Below the pieces are notes generated by a model. It saw nothing but the letters and a program-made list of their open reading frames with translations. It searched no databases and was not told where the DNA came from. A DNA stretch of 11,242 nt from NCBI GenBank assembly GCA_035686605.1, contig DASRZI010000410.1:1-11242 (forward strand), given 5' to 3'. The stretch is from UBA11865 sp035686605. GTDB lineage: Bacteria > Chloroflexota > Anaerolineae > Promineifilales > Promineifilaceae. This document shows positions 7,401 through 11,242 of this stretch, one piece after another (position 1 is the stretch's first letter; the number at the start of each line of letters is the position of its first letter). The position numbers were made by a program, and so were the translations under genes.

Positions 7401-8151
7401 ATGAACCATAGGTCAGACCGATGGTGCCGTCACTGTTTTCGATGCCTGTCGTTGATCCTGAGCCAAGTTCGTCTGATGCGTCGGCCATTTGAATGATGAT
7501 CGAGTCATCATCAAAGAGAATGATCTCGAAGGTCAAATCGTCGGCAGGACCGGTGGAAACCCAATGATACATTCCTTTCCATTCGGCGATAAAACAAGCA
7601 CCGGAGTACGAGTTGTATGGACACGCGCCGGGAGCGTACGATTGGTACCAACCTGTGCCTATAGGCGTACCTGTATCGTTGTCTAGGTCGTCCCATATTC
7701 CTGCGATAATGTTTTCATTGCCGCTTGTTCCAGGCAGCGGGCAAACATTGGTGAGATCGTTTGCGCCAGGATCAACAGCACCAATTGACATCCATCCGTT
7801 AGAACCTGCCCAAATGTCTGTGAAATCGGCTCCATAGAATTTGAACGAAAATCCTATCGGAATCGGACCGTGTCTTGTGTCATCACCGAATGTTATGTTG
7901 TTGGTACCGGTTATCTCGATCCACTCGTATACCGGGCCCCCAGCCTCTGCCGAGTCGACATAGGTATAGCCAAAGACATCGGGACCTCCAGTATCTTCGG
8001 GACCATGAGCAGGCGCTCTTGGGGCTTTTTCCGCTGCCTCCGTCGTCTTTGAACCATCTTGCGCTCCCGCCGCAGCAAAGGTGACCATCAACAAGACCAC
8101 CGAGAGCAGGAATACCATCGCTAAATACAAATATCGCTTACGCTTCATCAT
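4447..8151 (-). CDS. Large secreted multidomain surface protein with three DUF11-like repeats and a C-terminal membrane anchor
   Basis: Residues are counted from the ATG at 8157. A signal peptide has a KRKR start, a hydrophobic core at about 9-27 and a likely cut after AGA (32). An acidic N-terminal β-domain (about 50-265) resembles NIDO-like or choice-of-anchor domains. DUF11-like repeat 1 (271-383) is followed by a MAM-like/choice-of-anchor J domain (about 390-556: SDFQDGAMYDTELWSPPIDL, then WYAQIDDVAL) and repeat 2 (564-673). A BACON/Ig-like domain begins at about 676, is interrupted by a propeller-like region (about 780-1005), and resumes with DIPWLSAAPTSG (about 1014-1076). Repeat 3 (1078-1191) precedes VALSSF, a membrane helix (1213-1230) and the tail RRKTNN. 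The protein is probably exported by Sec and anchored in the membrane facing outside; adhesion or cell-surface structure is a guess. The start is set at 8151 because GGAGG (8159-8163) is seven bases from that ATG but only one base from the ATG at 8157. No catalytic motif was recognised. Confidence 0.88.
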   Translation of the reverse strand: MMKRKRYLYLAMVFLLSVVLLMVTFAAAGAQDGSKTTEAAEKAPRAPAHGPEDTGGPDVFGYTYVDSAEAGGPVYEWIEITGTNNITFGDDTRHGPIPIGFSFKFYGADFTDIWAGSNGWMSIGAVDPGANDLTNVCPLPGTSGNENIIAGIWDDLDNDTGTPIGTGWYQSYAPGACPYNSYSGACFIAEWKGMYHWVSTGPADDLTFEIILFDDDSIIIQMADASDELGSGSTTGIENSDGTIGLTYGSCNTADSITDTLAIEFAPADLNIQLDKTVALDSDCVGDDTMVVDPGTAVYYCYEATNTGYITFTMHDLVDSELGQLLDGYSLTLGPGSNSSTYTGPITISQTTVNTATWTAYNENEVPTDVISSTDSATVYVNEPAPLVCNGSTVGFDVGIPTDWTVVNNVITNTVNWASVADCGESGNFTGGSGEAACASSDFQDGAMYDTELWSPPIDLSSTSQITLTYLANYQNFASVDFLDLDISTDGGSNWTNLLSWNEDHGTFQGTPGEAVVVDLSDYAFEDEAILRWHYYDPGTATSTDWYAQIDDVALSCFSGPAIEFEKTVGLDPSVCAVDDAIDVFAGTDVYYCYAVQNTGTVTLTRHDLVDSEIGTILNNFQYDLGLGTGIFLTATASIDVTTVNTATWTAYNPGNNDLVSGTDTATVNVVFTPEIEVDPASMFSQQAPDVQVTLPLTISNVGDADLDWELFEESPVGVVPSSPSDVSRAYTPEVVTSREQCAVYENYAGIEPIGYAEVCLGLDSAPQEVHRNPSVDPTDMAYALDVRNGNFVSHLLNDFPGQTIVGPNAHPIFAMDFDETATTLYGIDNTTRELGTLNLADGTFASIAAVSGIPSTFTISGLTIDPADGTAYVSTVDGVTMNLYMLDLGTGAATLIGTDATVPLLIDIAIGPQGVMYGHDIGTDSIYTINTSTGAATLVGPTGLASNFAQGMDFDNADGTLYVWSYQGGGTNTYGTVDLATGAVTPLSVNNPLGEFEGSTQTFMAPGCEPSDIPWLSAAPTSGTTAPGASQVVDVTFDSTGMSVGTYTATLCIESNDYYGTLVRVPVTLEIPEIAINLVKTVGLDSATCAATNSISVPAGGVVVYYCYEVTNNGVFTLSTHSLVDTELGTLFTDVDYDLGPGQSIDTVTMGETFSATISATTVNTATWTAVEPDGRPTEDTATATVTIAPPTGVALSSFGELKPIGSTPIWMSLLVLVLLVGATLTWRRKTNN
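4585..4926 (-). repeat. DUF11-like repeat 3 of the surface protein
   Basis: Encodes residues 1078-1191 of the surface protein. It shares with the other two copies the frame KTVGLDSxxC, VVYYCYEVTNNG, a Leu-rich strand with HSLVDTELGT, YDLGPG, TVNTATWTA and TATATV. Its only two cysteines are in LDSATC and YYCY. It is the last folded module before the membrane anchor. Confidence 0.85.
6139..6468 (-). repeat. DUF11-like repeat 2 of the surface protein
   Basis: Encodes residues 564-673 of the surface protein. Shared features are EKTVGLDPSVC, DVYYCYAVQNTG, TRHDLVDSEIGT, YDLGLG, TVNTATWTAYNP and DTATVNV, with two cysteines at the same places as in the other copies. It lies between the MAM-like domain and the split BACON-like domain. 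Confidence 0.85.
7009..7347 (-). repeat. DUF11-like repeat 1 of the surface protein
   Basis: Encodes residues 271-383 of the surface protein. Shared features are DKTVALDSDC, AVYYCYEATNTG, TMHDLVDSELGQ, LTLGPG, TVNTATWTAYNE and DSATVYV. It has the same two cysteines. At DNA level the TVNTATWTA segment is nearly the same in the three copies (near 4650, 6210 and 7085), while the rest has drifted. Confidence 0.85.
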
Positions 8152-8157
8152 CAACAT

Positions 8158-8539
8158 CCCTCCAATTACTCTTCATAAGCGTGAAAGTGAACCATATTCG
8201 GATTATTCTTCTCGGATGTCACCTCCTCTTTCTAGTGGATCGCGATCGCGGTGATTAGTTTGTTAACGGTATCAACTTAGTTGCCAAGCGCCCAATTATA
8301 TATCTGCATGGTCATGTCTCGTCCCGTTTTTGATGGCTGGCAATATACAGATCCAATCCGGCTCCAAATCATTAAGATTAGTCTGAAGTGGCCGGCGCGG
8401 CTCTAAGCATCGGTCACGTGTACGAGATACGAATCTCACAGATTAATATTACATTAAAAGAAGATGAATCACAAGGGCAATTTGACTGAATTTGTCGAGC
8501 AGAATAGGAGGATGTTAGCCGGCTTCAATATGAGGATTA
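8158..8539 (-). promoter_or_regulatory. Leader/promoter region of the surface-protein gene
   Basis: This 382-base gap separates the acylase stop from the surface-protein start. On the minus strand it holds a consensus -10 box TATAAT (8300-8295) without a good -35 box at 16-18 bases, the palindrome CGCGATCGCG (8241-8250), a Shine-Dalgarno-like AGGAGGTGA (8227-8219) with no proper start codon at normal distance, and the working ribosome binding site GGAGG (8163-8159). If the -10 box is used, the leader is about 130 bases long. The far half (8400-8539) has one small inverted repeat, GAGAT-n4-ATCTC (8424-8437), without a T tract, so no clear acylase terminator was found. Confidence 0.4.
8241..8250. 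other. Perfect 10-base palindrome CGCGATCGCG
   Basis: The palindrome lies about 90 bases upstream of the surface-protein start and downstream of the candidate -10 box, so it would be in the transcribed leader. It includes GCGATCGC and GATC. It could be an operator or a methylation site. A short palindrome like this can be a chance event. Confidence 0.3.
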
Positions 8540-10963
8540 CTAGAGCGAGAAAGATGAAAATGGAACTAGTGTCATTCTCTTTCCCGATGATTTATCATCT
8601 TCGGTCGACATCTGAAAATATTCGCCCCAGAACCAAGGTGAAACCAGGTCATCGTAATGAGGGCTGCCCAGACTTCCCGCCTGACCGGGTGCGTACATGG
8701 CTTGGGAATTTCGCAGGCTGCCTAAATCAACAATCTGGCGATATGAAGGAGCAACGGACGGTATGGCCCTCGGATCACCTGGTGCTGAAGCCGTCTGCAG
8801 CACGGTGTTCATATCGCCACCGATTGGCCTAGGACCCAGGCCAAAAACATGATCGAGGGGAGGCTGCTGAGACATCAAGTGGTCGAACGAGATTTGATGC
8901 AGCGCACCCCAAATCCAAGTCTGGCTGTCTGCACCTAACAACGAACGCAATGTGCTCGTCGTCATGGTAAGGCACCTAAGTATGGTGCGATGAAAACCCC
9001 CTGGAGCAACCCATAGCTGCGAAGAAGGATTCTGCAGCGTATGTAGGAGGGTTGGCATCCATTGGCCGTGGAACTCGGTGACCGGTACCAAGACTGGGTG
9101 GGGGCCCGTTCCCAGGAATTCATCAGTTAACTCTAGGCCAAGAATGGGTTCGAGCAGCTCTCTAGAAAGATGGGCAACAAAGACCTGGTAGACCGCTCCG
9201 CCAACGCTATCAGCGCCGAGCCATCCATCCCACTGCCTGAGTAAGTCTAGCGCCTGGCTCGCATCACCATCCAGATCCCTGAAATCATTGAGACAGCCAA
9301 CCAGAGCTATCCCAGGGATCGATTCAAGATCCATCTGTATAGCAGCACAGTCAGATATCGATATCCGGTCCTTTTCCATCAGCAGCTCTGCTATGCGCTT
9401 AGCCCGATATCCATTCATCCAGAGCGAGCCGAGGTAGTGTGGGTAGTCATCACCAGTGATACGATTATTGGCCGAAACTAGAAATCCATCCTTTGGATTT
9501 AGGCAATGGGGCATTTCTTCAAAAGGTAAAAATCCTTTCCAGTCATTTTCGCTTTTCCATCCGGGAGAAGGGACTAGGCCCAGGCCATTCGGGCGGATCG
9601 GGACCTTGCCGCTAAGAAAATAGCCAATGTTGTCGTCTACGTCGGCGTACAACAGATTGAGCGACGGGCTCTCGATGAGCTTGACAGCTCCCACGAACTC
9701 ATCCCAATTTCGCACTTCGTTAAGTTGAGCAAAACCCTCAAAGCTCTCGTTTGGCAGCAGAGCGGTTGATTGAAGCGCCAGAGCCATCGCTCTCTCATCG
9801 ATTACCGGGGAAATAACCGGTCCATGCCGAGTAATGAGTACACTCTCGATATGGTCGCCTTCCCCTTTTACTTGGATTCGTTCTTCGCGAACTTCAGCCT
9901 CTGCCCATGTATTGTCGACTTGATAGTATCTTTTTCTGTCAGGATCAAACTGCTCGATGAACAAATCTTCACAGTCTACGAACGACAGAGTTGCACCCCA
10001 TGCGATATGATCGTTATGACCGACAAGAATATACGGTAGACCGGGCAGCGAAACTCCAGTGATATTCAGCGCCGGACTGCCTGAAACACTATTTTTCAGG
10101 CTCAACCGGTTGTAATACCAGAGAGACGGTGTTGTTATCGGCAGATGGACGTCGTTACAGAGGATGGCGTGACCGGATGAACTTTTGCCGGCCCCAATGA
10201 TCCATCCATTGCTTCCCCTTCCGCTGCCTTCCATACCCCTAGACAAAAAAGGACCTGACGCAGCTTGCATCATTCCATCGATGTCCAGGTGATTGAACTC
10301 TATCCCCGAGGGCAAGGTGAGAGGATTTTCCGCTGGATAGCTAGGTTCTAATTCAGCCGCGATTTCTGGTCCAGCCTTTGTTTGGACGCGAGCCCTGGTT
10401 AATTCCCCGGCCCACCCATGGGACAAGGTCCACAACATCAGCCGGGCGAATGCCGCGCTGTCAAGCACATCCCAAGGACCTGGTTTGTGACGAAGCAGCG
10501 AGAACTCAATTGGCAATGGGTATTGGTACTCTATGTAGGCATTAACACCGGATGTGTACGCCTCTACGTCGGCTCGCACCTTCTCGCTGGTATTGTCCCA
10601 TGTCTGGGAAGCAATCTGTCGAAAGCCAAGAGTGCGTGTCAACCGGTCGGTCTCGAGAGCCATCGGTCCTAGAAGTTCGGCGAGTTCTCCTTTGGCGGCT
10701 CTGCGGTTAACTTCCATCTGCCAAAGACGGTCCTGGGCATGAATGAATCCCTGAGAAAAGAAGAGATCGTTCCGGTTCCTGGCTTCGATGTGGGGAATTC
10801 CCCAACTATCGTGATGGACCCTGACCTTATCTAGAAGACCTGCAACATAAATCCGGCCCTCTATTTGGGGAAGCCGGTTACGGCTCCAAGAACGAATGCC
10901 GGACCTAAGAACGGGCCCGAGGAAACGATTCAGTGCATCCATGTGATATCTTGAGATCACCAC
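8540..10963 (-). CDS. Penicillin acylase family protein (S45 N-terminal nucleophile amidohydrolase)
   Basis: S45 enzymes hydrolyse amide bonds of acylated substrates (β-lactams, acyl-homoserine lactones and others). They are made as one chain that cuts itself so that a serine becomes the new N-terminal nucleophile. The A-chain signature is clear (GIPHIEA, then FIHAQDRLWQME and AAKGELAELLG at about 50-95). The cleavage motif GRGSNGW puts the cut before Ser251. The B chain has DVHLP, VGHNDHIAWG, HGPVISP, and SANNRI, where Asn499/Asn500 correspond to the oxyanion-hole Asn. The length of 807 residues is normal. Unusually for a group that is often exported, no signal peptide or membrane helix is visible. 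The start is uncertain: GTG at 10963 follows an in-frame stop at 10978-10976, and ATG at 10942 gives a protein seven residues shorter. Neither has a good Shine-Dalgarno site. The substrate cannot be told; penicillin itself is unlikely to be the natural one. Confidence 0.92.
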   Translation of the reverse strand: MVISRYHMDALNRFLGPVLRSGIRSWSRNRLPQIEGRIYVAGLLDKVRVHHDSWGIPHIEARNRNDLFFSQGFIHAQDRLWQMEVNRRAAKGELAELLGPMALETDRLTRTLGFRQIASQTWDNTSEKVRADVEAYTSGVNAYIEYQYPLPIEFSLLRHKPGPWDVLDSAAFARLMLWTLSHGWAGELTRARVQTKAGPEIAAELEPSYPAENPLTLPSGIEFNHLDIDGMMQAASGPFLSRGMEGSGRGSNGWIIGAGKSSSGHAILCNDVHLPITTPSLWYYNRLSLKNSVSGSPALNITGVSLPGLPYILVGHNDHIAWGATLSFVDCEDLFIEQFDPDRKRYYQVDNTWAEAEVREERIQVKGEGDHIESVLITRHGPVISPVIDERAMALALQSTALLPNESFEGFAQLNEVRNWDEFVGAVKLIESPSLNLLYADVDDNIGYFLSGKVPIRPNGLGLVPSPGWKSENDWKGFLPFEEMPHCLNPKDGFLVSANNRITGDDYPHYLGSLWMNGYRAKRIAELLMEKDRISISDCAAIQMDLESIPGIALVGCLNDFRDLDGDASQALDLLRQWDGWLGADSVGGAVYQVFVAHLSRELLEPILGLELTDEFLGTGPHPVLVPVTEFHGQWMPTLLHTLQNPSSQLWVAPGGFHRTILRCLTMTTSTLRSLLGADSQTWIWGALHQISFDHLMSQQPPLDHVFGLGPRPIGGDMNTVLQTASAPGDPRAIPSVAPSYRQIVDLGSLRNSQAMYAPGQAGSLGSPHYDDLVSPWFWGEYFQMSTEDDKSSGKRMTLVPFSSFSL

Positions 10964-11079
10964 TAATCTGCAGGATTAAAGAGATCAGAAGTTTATCTTT
11001 GAATGGTATCGTCTGAGACCAACTTTTGGCAAGGCGATATAGAGATCGTCTCTCTGACGGGCCGCAACTCAATTCCCGG
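10964..11079 (-). other. Short gap between permease end and acylase start
   Basis: The gap is 116 bases with no clear terminator. A small inverted repeat AGAGA-TCG-TCTCT (11041-11053) lacks a T tract. A TTGCCA-like box near 11035-11030 has no good -10 partner. The acylase could be read through from the upstream gene or have a weak promoter here. Confidence 0.3.
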
Positions 11080-11242
11080 TCAGCCGTTGCGAGCTAGTTT
11101 ACCCATGCGCTTTGCATATCGTTCCGCTTGCTCAAAGATCCAGAGTCCGCTCGGCACCATCACTAACGCTAGCACCAAGGTTGGCCAAATGTATTGCCAT
11201 AGTTCGACAATGCTCGCTTTTTCGAGGATTGCTGCCCTCGCT
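11080..11242 (-). CDS. Membrane protein C-terminal end, probably ABC-2 type transporter permease (5' partial)
   Basis: Only the last 53 residues are in the window, ending at the TGA at 11082-11080; the gene continues beyond the right edge. The fragment has a short amphipathic stretch (LEKASIVELWQYI), one hydrophobic membrane helix (WPTLVLALVMVPSGLWIF), and a basic cytoplasmic tail (EQAERYAKRMGKLARNG). A final helix followed by F-x-x-AERYAKRxGKL is the typical ending of ABC-2 type permeases in exporters, so this is the likely family. With one helix in view, another multi-helix membrane protein cannot be excluded. It is read in the same direction as the acylase. Confidence 0.5.
   Translation of the reverse strand, partial: ARAAILEKASIVELWQYIWPTLVLALVMVPSGLWIFEQAERYAKRMGKLARNG

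Noticed and set aside
8243..8250. GCGATCGC as a HIP1-type element
   Set aside because: HIP1 is a highly repeated octamer of cyanobacterial genomes. I noticed only this one copy, and nothing else points to a cyanobacterium.
8424..8437. GAGAT-n4-ATCTC as terminator of the acylase gene
   Set aside because: The stem is only five base pairs, not GC-rich, and has no T tract on the minus strand.
8464..8832. 122-codon open frame on the plus strand at the 3' end of the acylase
   Set aside because: Most of it lies opposite the acylase coding region, there is no clear ribosome binding site, and the composition looks random. The upstream part falls in the non-coding gap.

Overview
The window holds ordinary chromosomal genes of a bacterium of medium GC content. 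Family resemblances suggest Chloroflexota (Anaerolineae or relatives). These are the glycine-rich HflX linker, the large surface protein built of DUF11-like, choice-of-anchor and BACON-like modules, and the style of the penicillin acylase and ABC-2 permease tail. The lineage call is an inference from protein style and could be wrong. No rRNA, tRNA, CRISPR array, transposase or phage gene was seen.

Layout. The left part is read rightwards. It starts with the C-terminal end of a DUF4139 (MuiA-like) protein cut by the window edge (2-334). The ribosome-associated GTPase gene hflX follows 14-26 bases later (annotated 349-1665) and is probably co-transcribed. A gap of about 200 bases leads to an M20-family zinc peptidase (1871-3061). 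Next comes a short-chain-type acyl-CoA dehydrogenase with a strong ribosome binding site (3146-4294). A strong hairpin terminator at 4391-4418 lies between this gene and the convergent gene from the right.

The right part is read leftwards. The last codons of a membrane protein, probably an ABC-2 type permease, enter at the right edge (11080-11242). After 116 bases comes a penicillin acylase family N-terminal nucleophile hydrolase (8540-10963). A non-coding stretch of about 380 bases holds a consensus -10 box, a CGCGATCGCG palindrome and strong Shine-Dalgarno-like sequences. Then comes a 1,234-residue secreted, C-terminally anchored multidomain protein (4447-8151), which ends just before the shared terminator.

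The genes do not form one obvious pathway. The rightward genes are housekeeping (ribosome rescue, peptide breakdown, fatty-acid or amino-acid catabolism); the leftward genes act mainly at the cell envelope. The points most worth a second look are: (i) the apparent AUU start codon of hflX, the kind of start known from infC; (ii) the surface protein, with three DUF11-like repeats that each carry one cysteine pair, and a propeller-like region apparently inserted in a split Ig-like domain; and (iii) the leader region of that protein. I found no convincing undescribed defence or mobile system.
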